Notes: generated by a model not told the origin, from the letters alone. Shown: positions 1-9,097, numbered from the stretch's first letter. The stretch is 64,000 nt of DNA from an uncultured SAR116 cluster alpha proteobacterium (GCA_902520885.1 CABYPW010000002.1:62001-126000), one strand, 5' to 3'. Translations and numbers: made by a program.

Positions 1-1071
1 ATAGGTTTCAAGGTCTTTAAAATACTTTTTATTTTTAAATTCTTTTGAATCTAGGTAATATTGAATTCTTGAATCCTCAAAATCTATGGAATAAACGCCA
101 TAAAATATCGTTTTAATAATTTCATTCAGTTTTAATTTATCGAGTTTACCTTTTGTAAAGATAATATCATTTTCTGTAAGCTTTTTTAACGGTGCTTCTC
201 TAACACGAACAAGATTAATTCCGTTTAATTTACAGAAATGATTTTTGGCTAAATCTTTTTTTTGTTTTTCTTTGTGCCAGTACGCGCCATCGTACTCTAT
301 CGCTAAAATTAAAGAGGGAACAAACACATCAAATTCAACTTTTTTATGTTTATACCTATGTTTAGTATCCTGAAATAAGTATCTCATTTCACTGAAAATT
401 CTTAACTCTGCTTGAGAGGTTTGATTTGTGCATTTAGGACACCCACTACCATTTGTTCTATCTGACAAATTGGCTTGATAGGAGTGAAAGAATTTGCATT
501 TAAACCAGTATTTTTTATGAGATTTTGGAGAAACAGCATCTGGTCTTATGTTAGCATTTTTTTCATAATCCCAATCTGAAGCAACTTCCGGAAATTTATC
601 TAAAAGACTATTTCCTTGACCAATTCGATAGCCTGAACAATATGGACATCTTATGTTTTTGGAGGTCATCTGATTTGGAGAATGTTGATAATAATGACCT
701 TCTTTACAGGACCACCAGACTTTTTTTGTTGAATTACTAGTAACATTTTGAGGAGACAGTTCTTCATTTTTGGTCGGATGCCACTTTTTTGCTACCTCTG
801 GATAATTCAACGCAAGATTATTAGTACTACTAGCCCTAGGCGATTTTGAACAAAAAGGACACCCATCTCCTCTTTTCGACCTACTATATGGTTGTGCTTG
901 CCATTCATGGTCAAAAGCAACATCGCACTTCCACCAAATTTTCCTTTTACTACCAGCTACAATATCAGTTGGTCTCAATTCACCATTTTTTGTTGGGTGC
1001 CACTGTTCAGCCAGTTCTGGAAATGTATTTGCTAAACTGTTTTTCAAAACGCCTCTGCAAAAATTTTGTGT
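1..1071 (-). pseudogene. Treble-clef zinc-finger / Vsr-like endonuclease protein, 3' end off window, 5' end decayed
   Basis: Reading from about 1071 down to base 1, the minus strand is open and runs off the window. It encodes at least two complete repeats of a zinc-finger unit: W-H-P-T-K-N, then W-W-x-C, then C-P-F-C or C-P-Y-C, followed by G-N-S-L and F-P-E-V-A. A third unit is less regular. After the fingers comes an endonuclease-like core with E-F-D-V-F and A-I-E-Y-D-G-A-Y-W-H, the acidic pair expected in PD-(D/E)XK / very-short-patch-repair-like folds. Such proteins (treble-clef fingers plus restriction-like nuclease) are usually accessory or defence genes. The 5' end looks broken: there is an in-frame stop at 1072-1074, and the first finger continues in another frame upstream (around 1080-1130). 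A TTG at 1047 could start a shortened protein. Function is inferred from motifs only. Confidence 0.6.
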
Positions 1072-1143
1072 TTATATCATATTGTCACCAAACTGAAATA
1101 GGAGAGTCAATGTGTAACCCACTTGGAAAATGAAGATTAAAAT

Positions 1144-1252
1144 AAAAAAGGACAGCACAAAGGCTGTCCAAGTTTAGGAAGAAAATATAAATGTCGCTAT
1201 CAACGACCATTTCTTCTTAAGTTTAGTTTTTGTCTTCTTGTTGTTCTGATTA
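1144..1252 (-). repeat. Dispersed repeat with terminator-like hairpin, copy 1
   Basis: A perfect 7-bp stem (1150-1156 with 1163-1169, 6-base loop) is followed on the minus strand by a run of T. It therefore has the form of a rho-independent terminator on the minus strand. The hairpin and about 80 flanking bases recur at 43992-44092. On the minus strand, both copies encode a lysine-rich peptide end (K-K-T-K-x-K) just before the hairpin. That suggests a duplicated 3' gene end plus terminator. No intact gene now ends here. Minus-strand frames from 1430 to 1252 show decayed coding-like sequence with an in-frame stop. Confidence 0.6.
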
Positions 1253-1499
1253 TGTTCAGATTGAGCTTTATCTGGATTCGCTTCCTATATTTTCATCAAC
1301 GCTTTGCACCTATTGGATAATTCCAATGTATCTGGTGGATACAAGGGTTCCATAACCATCCCAGCACCTCCAGATATTTTAATTTTTTTAAAATGCTTTA
1401 TTATTAACCAATCTTGAGGAAATTAATTATGGTTATATAAATTTCCATCTAGCTGAAATAAAGTTATAGCTAAGACCATAATTTTTCCAAGGGATAAAA

Positions 1500-2801
1500 T
1501 TGGATTACACACTGAAGAATAAAGACTTAAAACTCAATCGACACGTTATTGGTCTGAGGGTAGCATGTATACTTTTTATTTTGAGTTCTATGTTTCTTGG
1601 CGCTTGTTATGTGATTTTTCCTGAATTGAATCCCAGTGAAGATGCTTTCAAAATTAATATTTATAGACATATTTTCTCAATTATATTTCATCTTTTAATA
1701 TTTATCTTTTTAAATAGAAAAATATATTTGATACTTCTTCTGCTTACAATTTCCTGGTTCTTTATCGATACATTTTATTTTGCTGCAAATGCCTTTGAGT
1801 TAAATCACCAAGCATGGAATATTTATGCTATTTATGGGGCTAAGTTCCTAGATTACGTTTTTATGTTTATTGGTTTATGGTGTGTAATAGCACTGTGTTT
1901 TGCTAATTTTTATGCAACCCTGGCAATCGTAATAGTCGCTTTACTAAACATAGCAACACCTCTTTATTCAATTTTGTCAATTCCTTCTTTTTATTTTACT
2001 ACAGATCCTCAAACAATAGTCTCTGACGCATTGGCTTTGAATCAATATATTTTTATAGGGAATATTCAAGTATCCATAATAATTGTCATAGGTACTCTTT
2101 GGATTGCATGGCGATTAGAGAAAGTAACAGAGGATGCGGCTCGTCAAGAGAGATCTTCTGTTACATTAGGAAGATATTTTTCTCCAGATGTGAGGCAGGA
2201 AATACAGAACGAAAATTTCTTAGAAAATGATAATTCAAGTAACGAAAAAGAGGTGGTGATCCTTTTTACAGATATATCAGGTTTTACAAAACTATCAGAA
2301 AATATTGAGCCTAATGAGGTACTTAAACTATTGTCTGAATATCAAACATTAATGGTAGATTGTATTTTCTCTAATGGAGGAACAGTAGATAAATTCATTG
2401 GTGACTCCGTCATGGCAACTTTTGGAACTCCAATATCTAGAGGAAACGATGCCCAAAATGCTTTGAGTTGTGTAAAAAATATGCAGCAAGCGATGCGAAT
2501 ATGGGATAATGAAGCAAAAAATACTGGTAGTCTGAGTATAGCTCATCGAATTGGTATACACTTTGGAAAGTGTTTTGTTGGAAATGTTGGCAGTCCACAG
2601 AGAATTGAATATACAGTAATAGGTGATGCTGTAAATGTTGCTAGTAGAATCTGCGACGCATGTAAAGATGTTGGTTGTGATGTGCTGGTATCAGGTCAAT
2701 TTATGGGTAAATTAGATGATAAACCGTCAGCTAATTTAATAAAAGACTTTTCCATAAGAGGTCGCGAAGAAAAGGTAGACCTTTATCAGATTACTTTTTA
2801 A
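1500..2801 (+). CDS. Membrane-anchored class III adenylate/guanylate cyclase
   Basis: A 433-residue protein predicted to make a cyclic nucleotide second messenger from NTP. Residues 15-205 hold about six hydrophobic segments (membrane sensor), followed by a short linker and a C-terminal class III cyclase domain (about 250-430). Metal-binding aspartates D258 (in F-T-D-I-S-G-F-T) and D302 (in I-G-D-S-V) are present. So are the purine-specifying K298 and D376 and the transition-state pair N379/R383 (N-V-A-S-R). The set fits an active adenylate cyclase. The start is TTG, chosen because AAGGGA lies six bases upstream and no in-frame ATG is near. The gene stands alone, divergent from the integrase pair, in an accessory region. 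The signal it senses is unknown. Confidence 0.85.
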   Translation: MDYTLKNKDLKLNRHVIGLRVACILFILSSMFLGACYVIFPELNPSEDAFKINIYRHIFSIIFHLLIFIFLNRKIYLILLLLTISWFFIDTFYFAANAFELNHQAWNIYAIYGAKFLDYVFMFIGLWCVIALCFANFYATLAIVIVALLNIATPLYSILSIPSFYFTTDPQTIVSDALALNQYIFIGNIQVSIIIVIGTLWIAWRLEKVTEDAARQERSSVTLGRYFSPDVRQEIQNENFLENDNSSNEKEVVILFTDISGFTKLSENIEPNEVLKLLSEYQTLMVDCIFSNGGTVDKFIGDSVMATFGTPISRGNDAQNALSCVKNMQQAMRIWDNEAKNTGSLSIAHRIGIHFGKCFVGNVGSPQRIEYTVIGDAVNVASRICDACKDVGCDVLVSGQFMGKLDDKPSANLIKDFSIRGREEKVDLYQITF

Positions 2802-2865
2802 ACCACTCAAACGATAGTTAACAGAGCAAAAACGGATACAACTGCGATTTTTATGATAGTGTGCA

Positions 2866-3423
2866 TTAGTCCCAAGCCTCGCCTTTAAAATCTGACTCAA
2901 TAAAAAGTCGGTCATAGTGCTCCCAACTAGGAGAATCTTCAAAGATTTCCTCAAAAATTGCAATGCCGAATTCACCTAATTTATTCAGAGCATTAGTTCT
3001 TCCTACGCCCACATTTATACCGATTATTTTTGCCAATGCTCTTGTTGCCCATACGGCGGCAAGAGGTTGTCTATCTATTTTACTAAATTTATCAGGGAGT
3101 TGTTCTGCAAAATTCTCTAATGAATTTATGTATTCAGTTATCTTTTCAAGCCTGTCTACCTTTGCACTTTCATCTGTTCTATAATGAAATGGCAATGATG
3201 AAACTGATAACTTAGCTTTTTTTAGGTGCTTAATGGCATCTAGTAAATTAGCTTTATCAATCTTGAAATTACCAAGATATTTGCTTTTTTCAATACGGAG
3301 CGCTTTTACATTTAGCCAAAAAGCAGTTTCAAGAAATTCTAATTCCTCGTCTGAAACGTCATTATTATATTTTAAAATAATGCTTTTGATATTTATTTTG
3401 TCATGATGCTTGAGTTTAGCCAT
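2866..3423 (-). CDS. Unknown 185-residue protein coupled to integrase
   Basis: I do not recognise this family. The protein is soluble, rich in charged helices (residues 20-115), and has no signal peptide or membrane segment. A moderately conserved-looking patch lies at about 118-140 (A-V-W-A-T-R-A-L-A-K-I-I-G). Its ATG lies inside the end of the upstream integrase gene, an 8-base overlap, so the two are almost certainly co-transcribed and translationally coupled. Genes coupled to P4-type integrases may be directionality or regulatory factors or cargo; which applies here is not visible. Confidence 0.65.
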   Translation of the reverse strand: MAKLKHHDKINIKSIILKYNNDVSDEELEFLETAFWLNVKALRIEKSKYLGNFKIDKANLLDAIKHLKKAKLSVSSLPFHYRTDESAKVDRLEKITEYINSLENFAEQLPDKFSKIDRQPLAAVWATRALAKIIGINVGVGRTNALNKLGEFGIAIFEEIFEDSPSWEHYDRLFIESDFKGEAWD

Positions 3424-4696
3424 TCAAAAATTCATTCCATTTTTTCATCATATCATGCCGTGGCTTTGGATCTGTGGCATGGTCATAAATCTTAGACATA
3501 CCTTGTTTGCGATGCGCTAATTGTGCTTCAGAAATCTCATCTAGAAAGTTGTTTTCTGTTGCCCACGTTTTGAACGTATGACGAATTCCATGCGCAGTAG
3601 GGTTGTTTCGTGAATCTGGGTGACGATAACGAGGCATATTTTCTTTGCCAATCACGCGTTCTAGAGTGCGTTTAGGGCTGTTATGGTCAATATGCCCCCA
3701 TTTAGTATCTGCTGGAAATAATCTGCTAGAATTGGTTCTAAATTTCTTCAGACGTTCCAAAATATCATAGCTGGGCTGGAATAATTCTGAACGCCATCTG
3801 GAAGGGTTTCCTCCCTTCATTTTGTCAGCAGATATCTCAAATGCATTGGTATCCAAATTTTCTATTTCATGCCATTCCATCTCAACCGCATTTTCAGGGC
3901 GGCAGATATGAAGCAACTGCCATGCTAGACATAAGTCGTGTAGATTATCTTTATCTTTTAGCTTTTGAAATATTTCAGGCGCATATTTAGGATCTAAGAA
4001 ACCACGCGGCTTTTTTTGATAACTCGGTTTTAGCTGTTCATCTTCAAGACTAAAGTCAGCTGGATTATCTTTTCTAAGGCGGTGCGTTCTGGATTTAGCT
4101 AATGCAAAGATTTGCTGAAGATTGCGTTTTACTTTAAGCGCGGTTGTATATTTGGAAAAAACGAAATCATCGTAAGTAAGTAAACTGACAATATCATCTT
4201 CGGTTATATCTTCTATAAACATTTTGCCTAAGTGGGGCAGGGCATGATTTTCTAGATAACCCAGATTATTCTTTTCAGTTTTTGGATTTTTCCATTGGTT
4301 AGTTTTTAGTTTGTGTTCCACCCAAATTTTAACAAATCCACTAAATAGCGTTTTGTTTTCTTCTACGAATGATTCTTGTTCATCCAGCGTTTTTGTGGAT
4401 AGCTTTTCAAACAAGTTAGTTATTCCAACCAGCTTAAGTTCATGTTTAATTAAACTAATAGATTTAGTTTGCGCTAATGCTTTCAGCTGGCTGTTATACT
4501 TCTTTGCATCCGCCAGTTTAATATCTGGAAATTTTCCAAAGGTTATTGGATGTAACTTGTTGCCATCAAAAACCAAGCTTCTGAATGTTTTGGAACCAGT
4601 TTTAGAAATTCTCACTGATAATGAGTCACCAAGTTTAAAATCTTGATAATTTTTTGATGCTGGAACTTTGATAGAATTTAATTGTCGTTCATTCAT
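3416..4696 (-). CDS. P4-type tyrosine integrase
   Basis: A 426-residue tyrosine recombinase for site-specific integration and excision of a genomic island or prophage. The N-terminus (about 20-75) matches the arm-type DNA-binding domain (DUF4102-like; T-F-G-K-F-P at 52-57). A core-binding SAM-like region follows at 115-215. The catalytic domain keeps all expected residues: R266 (C-R-P-E), K292, H369-x-x-R372 (H-G-I-R-H-T-F), H395 (Q-L-A-H) and nucleophile Y404. Length is normal and nothing is missing, so it should be active. Two direct copies of TAGGTAAAA lie just upstream (about 4734-4753) and could be arm sites. It overlaps the next gene on the same strand. No attachment site pair for it was identified inside the window. 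Confidence 0.92.
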   Translation of the reverse strand: MNERQLNSIKVPASKNYQDFKLGDSLSVRISKTGSKTFRSLVFDGNKLHPITFGKFPDIKLADAKKYNSQLKALAQTKSISLIKHELKLVGITNLFEKLSTKTLDEQESFVEENKTLFSGFVKIWVEHKLKTNQWKNPKTEKNNLGYLENHALPHLGKMFIEDITEDDIVSLLTYDDFVFSKYTTALKVKRNLQQIFALAKSRTHRLRKDNPADFSLEDEQLKPSYQKKPRGFLDPKYAPEIFQKLKDKDNLHDLCLAWQLLHICRPENAVEMEWHEIENLDTNAFEISADKMKGGNPSRWRSELFQPSYDILERLKKFRTNSSRLFPADTKWGHIDHNSPKRTLERVIGKENMPRYRHPDSRNNPTAHGIRHTFKTWATENNFLDEISEAQLAHRKQGMSKIYDHATDPKPRHDMMKKWNEFLNG

Positions 4697-4972
4697 GATT
4701 TTACCTACCGAAGGTTCGGCATTCCTATCATTTTAGGTAAAATAGGTAAAATAATTACGTGTTTCAGTCAATAAAGCATTGTTAAGGAAAGTGTAGGATT
4801 ATATAATTAATTAATTCAAACTACTGAATTTTATACAAAAATATGTATAAAAAAATATAAATAAAAATAGGATAATATAGTAGTTCGGCATTTCTACGGG
4901 ATGCCACAGAAATTCAATTATCTCAATGGTTAATAGCGTTTTGTTACCAGTTGTGTTACCACTTTTAGGCAC
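4697..4972. other. Integrase upstream region, AT-rich, no gene
   Basis: There is no convincing coding frame. The region holds a short inverted repeat next to the integrase start (ACCGAAGGTTCGG-like, about 4706-4718), two direct TAGGTAAAA copies, two GTTACCA copies (about 4943-4960), and the beginning of a repeat shared with 6432-6560. Such features fit integrase arm sites or a former attachment region. This is inference. Confidence 0.3.
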
Positions 4973-5025
4973 TCACTGCGGTTTTAGGAAGTTCTGAAAC
5001 AGTTCACTGGAATGGTCACTCGCTT
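4893..5025 (-). repeat. Integrase-tail repeat, copy 1
   Basis: About 130 bases with clear similarity to 6432-6560. The shared blocks include ATGCCACAGAA, GGAAGTTCTG and TGGAATGGTC. On the minus strand both copies encode nearly the same peptide end (S-D-H-S-S, then L/F-Q-N-F-L). The repeat is therefore the 3' end of an integrase gene plus its downstream flank. The two copies bracket the frameshifted FkbM gene. Confidence 0.65.
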
Positions 5026-5164
5026 AGCCCATATAACCAGGGTGAAAGTGAGCGTAATGCTCCTCGATTATTCGTACTCTTGTATGAGCAAGCTGTCTTT
5101 ACATTTGAATCATGTCAACTCTGTTGCGAGCCTCCATTGTTTCTAAGGTTCTTCGAAAGTCATG
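4973..5164 (-). pseudogene. Decayed C-terminus of a second tyrosine integrase
   Basis: A single minus-strand frame reads H-D-F-R-R-T, then R-Q-L-A-H-T-R-V-R, then E-E-H-Y-A-H-F-H-P. These are the box II HxxR and nucleophile-tyrosine motifs of the catalytic domain. Two in-frame stops interrupt it (around 5100 and 5024), and the frame continues to S-D-H-S-S-E-L-F-Q-N-F-L-K-P-Q before a natural stop. Sequence before H-D is absent (stop immediately upstream). It differs from the intact integrase next door, so a different element once sat here. Coding origin is secure; activity is excluded. Confidence 0.75.
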
Positions 5165-5295
5165 ATATTATAAAAACTCTAGGTTGAATTTCTTTAACAA
5201 CATAAACTCAAAATTTCATCTATATGTAATATTGCCCAAAAAAGTTAACCATCAGATTTTTTATTCTTAAATATTAAATTTAAATTTTTTCGTTT

Positions 5296-6146
5296 TTAGA
5301 TATTAATTTCATTTGGAATGAACAGGTAGTCGCAACTAAAGTAATTTTCTTTCCAAAGGACGTTTTTAGGAAATTGGTTTATTAGCTCTAATCCGGTTAA
5401 AATCTGAAGAAATTTTTTATCTATGATACATTTAAAAATTTTATAATTAATTTTATGTAGTATTTTTTCAAGCTCGGTTTTTCTTCTGTTATTCAACTCT
5501 ATTTCTGAGTTTCTATGAGAATGTAAAACTTCACAGATTATTGCTGGTCGTTTTTGATTTATTATATCTAAACCTCCTGAGATAACCTCATTTTCAAAGC
5601 CTTCGACATCAATTTTCATTATGAAATTAGGTAATAATTCGTCACCTAGTGTTTGGGATAACGTATAAGAAGGGATAAATTCACCTTTTAAAGTTTGGTA
5701 GGTGTCCGGTCTTATTTCTGAAATAAGAGTAGCAGAACTGTCCAAATCAGATTTTTTAAAAATCTTTAAAGGCTGATTTTGATGACTGCATGCCCAAGGA
5801 AATATTACACTGTTAATATTGATTGATTTATTTATAGATTTAAGAATGTTAAATGCTTCAATATTTGGCTCAAAACCATAGTACTTTACCCTGGGGTTAT
5901 TTATAAAATTTCCATTAACGTCTGGCCATAGTTTGCACCTACGTCAACGAAAACATCCGAATTAAATGTTTTGGATAAGTAAGAAACCAAAGAAGATTTG
6001 AAACCGTTTTTTATAAAAGTTAATGAATTTGTTGTTTCTTCGGCTAACTTGCCCGGGAAATTATTATTGGGAATGCTCCATTTTAATTCTTTAACAACCG
6101 ATATGGCTTCAGGATGATTTGGCTTCAGATTAATGATTTGTGCCAT
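5296..6146 (-). pseudogene. FkbM-family methyltransferase, frameshifted
   Basis: Two minus-strand pieces together form one FkbM-type SAM-dependent methyltransferase of about 283 residues. The first piece (6146 to about 5905) has the SAM motif V-F-V-D-V-G-A-N-Y-G-Q-T. Its frame then ends at a stop, while the neighbouring frame continues directly with Y-Y-G-F-E-P-N-I-E-A-F and runs through F-I-M-K-I-D-V-E-G-F-E to the end at 5296. One small indel near 5910-5940 explains this. The start ATG at 6146 is preferred over a TTG one codon earlier. FkbM enzymes O-methylate sugars or similar groups on glycans and secondary metabolites. The gene lies between two copies of an integrase-tail repeat, so it was probably island cargo that has decayed. 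A sequencing error is the alternative. Confidence 0.75.
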
Positions 6147-6149
6147 CAA

Positions 6150-6431
6150 TTAAATGCCCTCAAATATAATTAAAATTTGTAAAAATCTTTTTTAAAGTTA
6201 ACTACTTCGTATTCATTTTCAAATGAAAATATTTTGAACGATAATTCAATCGGGACTGAAGCATTTTATTTTTTTAAAAATTTCATATTAAATTTCGGTT
6301 TTGATACCAAATTAAATCTTGAGTAGAGTAGTTAGGTATTCGAACAGACTTGCATTGCTTGCTATTCCTGTTTGGGGTAACACTGTTGGTTATAATACCT
6401 TTTAAGCTATTGATTTTAATTACTTTTAATC
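6150..6431. other. AT-rich gap, no gene seen
   Basis: There is no coding frame or RNA signature. It separates the FkbM remnant from the second integrase-tail repeat. Confidence 0.3.
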
Positions 6432-6560
6432 CCCTACGAGATGCCACAGAAATATGATAATTTCAATAAGTTTGAGCGCTTTTCCTCGGTTTTGCCTCCT
6501 ATGCTAGCTACTCACCACCGGTCAAGGAAGTTCTGCAACATTTGACTGGAATGGTCGCTT
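6432..6560 (-). repeat. Integrase-tail repeat, copy 2
   Basis: The counterpart of 4893-5025. The minus strand encodes S-D-H-S-S-Q-M-L-Q-N-F-L-D-R-W and a stop at 6512. This matches the tail of the decayed integrase of copy 1 in the same frame, although most of the catalytic domain is gone here. Same orientation as copy 1, so the pair forms direct repeats about 1.5 kb apart. Confidence 0.6.
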
Positions 6561-6729
6561 ATATTTACGTACTTATTAAGAGCTATATGCAAAAGGCTTG
6601 TGGGTAGAATTTAATCTAAAAGTTTTTGTTAAATGTTTAAAGTTAACAACTCCTTCCATATTTTATGGCATACTTTACTCTTATTGTATTCGGACTAAAT
6701 CAAATTTATGATATTAGAGGAGTTTGAAG

Positions 6730-6912
6730 ATGTTTATTACTAGTGCAATAAATTTGAAATTGGGTGTCATTACAGGTATGCTAATTGGTGGTGCATTAGC
6801 AGTTACAGCGATGCAGATAAGTGAAAACCGGAATTGTATGTCCAAATGTTTAAATAAGTCTGCAAATACAGATAAAGAATTTAAAGAAGCAGATGAACAA
6901 GCAAAAAATTAA
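6730..6912 (+). CDS. Small single-pass membrane protein, unknown
   Basis: 60 residues. ATG at 6730 is chosen because AGAGGAG sits seven bases upstream; a TTG two codons earlier would crowd the ribosome site. Residues 8-28 form one hydrophobic, glycine-rich segment. The rest is polar with two cysteines (M-S-K-C at about 38) and a charged tail, so it is an inner-membrane anchor with a small soluble tail. It sits 9 bases before the secreted protease-like gene, implying one operon. No family is recognised. Confidence 0.6.
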   Translation: MFITSAINLKLGVITGMLIGGALAVTAMQISENRNCMSKCLNKSANTDKEFKEADEQAKN

Positions 6913-6921
6913 TTGACGACT

Positions 6922-7545
6922 ATGCGCTTATTTTATCTTTTTATATTTATGGCTTTTCTTAGTCATAATTCTTTAGCAAATGTAAAACTATTTGTGGAAG
7001 GCAATACACTTTATTACAACACTGATTTAGCAGCCGATGAAACAAATGCAGAGATAAATTGGGATGATGCAGATTTAATACATTCAATATTGCTAGAAAA
7101 TCCAAATGTAACAATAATTCAGCTTAATTCATCTGGGGGCCTTATAGAAGCAAGCCGATACATATCAGATATCGTTATTGATTTCGAGTTAGACTCATAT
7201 GTGAGTGGTGAATGCAGCAGCGCTTGTGTGGACATATTCTTAGCCGGTCAGAGAAGAGTCCTAGAAAGAGGTTCTTGGCTTGGATTCCATACGGGGAGTT
7301 GGGCAGCCGCTGATATTGAGAGATATTATGAAGGCAATAAAAAAGTGGAAGGTTGGAAAAATGCTTTTGAATTTTCCTCTTGGTTATATGAAGATACACA
7401 AAGCGAAATTTTAAAACAAATGAGATATATGCTTGAACGAGGGGTGGAAGCAGAGTTTATTATACAAACGCTCCAGGCTGATAATGAAGGTATGTGGTAT
7501 CCTAGACGAAAGCAGCTTGAGGCTGCAGGGGTGTTAAAAGAATAA
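6922..7545 (+). CDS. Secreted ClpP/crotonase-fold serine protease-like protein
   Basis: 207 residues from ATG 6922 (an in-frame TTG lies 9 bases earlier). Residues 1-19 form a signal peptide ending N-S-L-A, so the product is periplasmic or exported. The mature part resembles periplasmic ClpP-like proteins. It has an S-S-G-G strand-turn at about 74-77, a serine-rich nucleophile region G-E-C-S-S-A-C at about 99-105, and a histidine in G-F-H-T-G-S-W at about 124-130. The Ser/His arrangement suggests a peptidase, but substrate and activity are unproven. It follows a 60-residue membrane protein in the same operon. Confidence 0.7.
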   Translation: MRLFYLFIFMAFLSHNSLANVKLFVEGNTLYYNTDLAADETNAEINWDDADLIHSILLENPNVTIIQLNSSGGLIEASRYISDIVIDFELDSYVSGECSSACVDIFLAGQRRVLERGSWLGFHTGSWAAADIERYYEGNKKVEGWKNAFEFSSWLYEDTQSEILKQMRYMLERGVEAEFIIQTLQADNEGMWYPRRKQLEAAGVLKE

Positions 7546-8155
7546 AGTATTCACCTATTTTTCGTTTCGTATCCAATTTGAACTAATATATCAGTATCAT
7601 AGCATCGACAATAATGACTAGATAAAATCTTATCAATTTAATTTTTTGCGTTTGCCAAAGCGACGCCGATTTTAATTGCATATTTTTTTCCGTCATCATT
7701 CAAGTTTCTTTGAGTATCACAATCAAAAAGCAAAAAACTTACAGGTTGCCAGTGCTTGGAGCTAGAGTATGACGCATGAATAAAATATTAACATCTACTA
7801 TTATGATAGATTTTTTAATAATTTTTTTTACTCATTGCGTTTTAAGAAAATAGCATCACTGTTACAAAATTGCATATAATTTTAGCATTTTTTATGCTCC
7901 AGCCATCAGATCAAAGCGCATGTTTGTAATTCACTTTTTAAAAGTTTAGCAAGAGCTTCTTTCTTTTCTTGATTTAGTTTATGAAGTTTAAGTATTTTTT
8001 AATATATAAATAGTTTTTTAAAACTTTTTAAAAAACTTAATAATTTTTATTCAGTGAAAAAACGTTTAAACATGCTTGCATTTATTTAATGTGTAATCTA
8101 TTCACTAATTATTTATTCAACTAAATTTATATGTTTTTTGGGGGTTAAAATTTAA
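7546..8155. other. 610-base gap before the nuo operon
   Basis: Very AT-rich, with no intact gene. A minus-strand open stretch (7638-7787) has coding-like composition but no start codon and no recognised family, so at best it is a remnant. The last 100 bases must carry the nuo promoter and leader. A TTGCAT at 8076 is the only -35-like element noticed, and it lacks a good -10 partner. GGGGG at 8140-8144 is the nuoA ribosome site region. Confidence 0.4.
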
Positions 8156-8521
8156 ATGGATATGTATTTATCCGAATACTTGCCAATTGCTATTTTTCTG
8201 ATTATAGCTGTTGGTTTGTCAGCTGCTTTTGTGCTTGGATCTGTGTTATTAGGTCGCAGCGAGCCAGACATAGAGAAGCTCACGGCTTATGAATGTGGGT
8301 TTGATGCATTCAATGATTCCCGAAAGCCTTTTGATGTAAGATTTTATCTCGTTGCCATACTATTTATAATATTTGATCTTGAGATAGCATTTCTTTTCCC
8401 ATGGGCGGTGGCATTAGGAGAAATTGGATTGCTTGGATTCTGGTCGATGATGATTTTTTTAGCCGTTTTAACTGTTGGATTTATTTATGAGTGGAAAAAA
8501 GGAGCATTAGAATGGGAGTAA
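8156..8521 (+). CDS. nuoA: NADH-quinone oxidoreductase subunit A
   Basis: 121 residues, three membrane helices (about 10-32, 62-84, 92-112). It carries the family signature Y-E-C-G-F-D-A-F and the stretch [10 protein letters not shown] before the second helix. NuoA is a small membrane subunit of proton-pumping complex I at the junction of the membrane arm and hydrophilic arm. It is first in a fourteen-gene operon, has ATG start, and overlaps nuoB by 10 bases. Length is typical. Confidence 0.97.
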   Translation: MDMYLSEYLPIAIFLIIAVGLSAAFVLGSVLLGRSEPDIEKLTAYECGFDAFNDSRKPFDVRFYLVAILFIIFDLEIAFLFPWAVALGEIGLLGFWSMMIFLAVLTVGFIYEWKKGALEWE

Positions 8522-9060
8522 TTCCGTCTGACTTGGATAAGCCTATACTTCCTGGCAAAGAGCAAGATAAGATTTTAAATGCAGTCAGTGATGAAATTGT
8601 TAATAGAGGGTTTGTTATTGCTAGTGCAGACAAACTCTTTAATTGGGCAAGGTCAGGCTCCTTATGGCCTATGACCTTTGGTTTAGCTTGTTGTGCAGTG
8701 GAAATGATGCATTCCGCAGCAAGTAGATATGATATGGACCGTTATGGGATGCTCTTTAGGCCTAGTCCTAGGCAGTCAGATGTGATGATTGTTGCTGGAA
8801 CTTTAACTAATAAAATGGCCCCTGCATTGCGACGAGTGTATGACCAAATGCCTGAGCCAAGATGGGTTTTATCAATGGGTTCGTGTGCCAATGGGGGCGG
8901 TTATTATCACTACTCTTATGCTGTAGTTCGCGGTTGTGACCGTGTGGTTCCAGTTGATGTTTATGTACCTGGCTGCCCTCCTACTGCTGAAGCGCTTATT
9001 TACGGACTTTTGCAGTTGCAGAAAAAAATAAGACGAACAGAAACTATTTCTCGAAAATAA
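8512..9060 (+). CDS. nuoB: NADH-quinone oxidoreductase subunit B
   Basis: 182 residues. ATG 8512 is chosen because GGAG (8501-8504) is correctly spaced and the sequence then starts M-G-V-I-P, as in relatives; a longer frame from 8491 lacks support. It binds the terminal cluster N2, with ligands C60/C61 (L-A-C-C-A-V-E-M), C125 (G-S-C-A) and C155 (V-P-G-C-P-P). This is the peripheral-arm subunit that passes electrons to quinone together with NuoD. Confidence 0.97.
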   Translation: MGVIPSDLDKPILPGKEQDKILNAVSDEIVNRGFVIASADKLFNWARSGSLWPMTFGLACCAVEMMHSAASRYDMDRYGMLFRPSPRQSDVMIVAGTLTNKMAPALRRVYDQMPEPRWVLSMGSCANGGGYYHYSYAVVRGCDRVVPVDVYVPGCPPTAEALIYGLLQLQKKIRRTETISRK

Positions 9061-9097
9061 TTTTTAATTATAATTTGGCTTTTAAGGTTTTATTTCA

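Noticed and set aside
846-1133. 95-codon plus-strand frame opposite the zinc-finger nuclease
   Set aside because: The minus strand has repeated zinc-finger motifs; the plus frame has no recognisable features.
4311-4646. 111-codon plus-strand frame inside the integrase
   Set aside because: Antisense to an intact integrase with all catalytic residues.
7638-7787. Minus-strand open stretch with coding-like composition before nuo
   Set aside because: No start codon in frame and no family recognised; could be a gene remnant but is not supportable as a gene.
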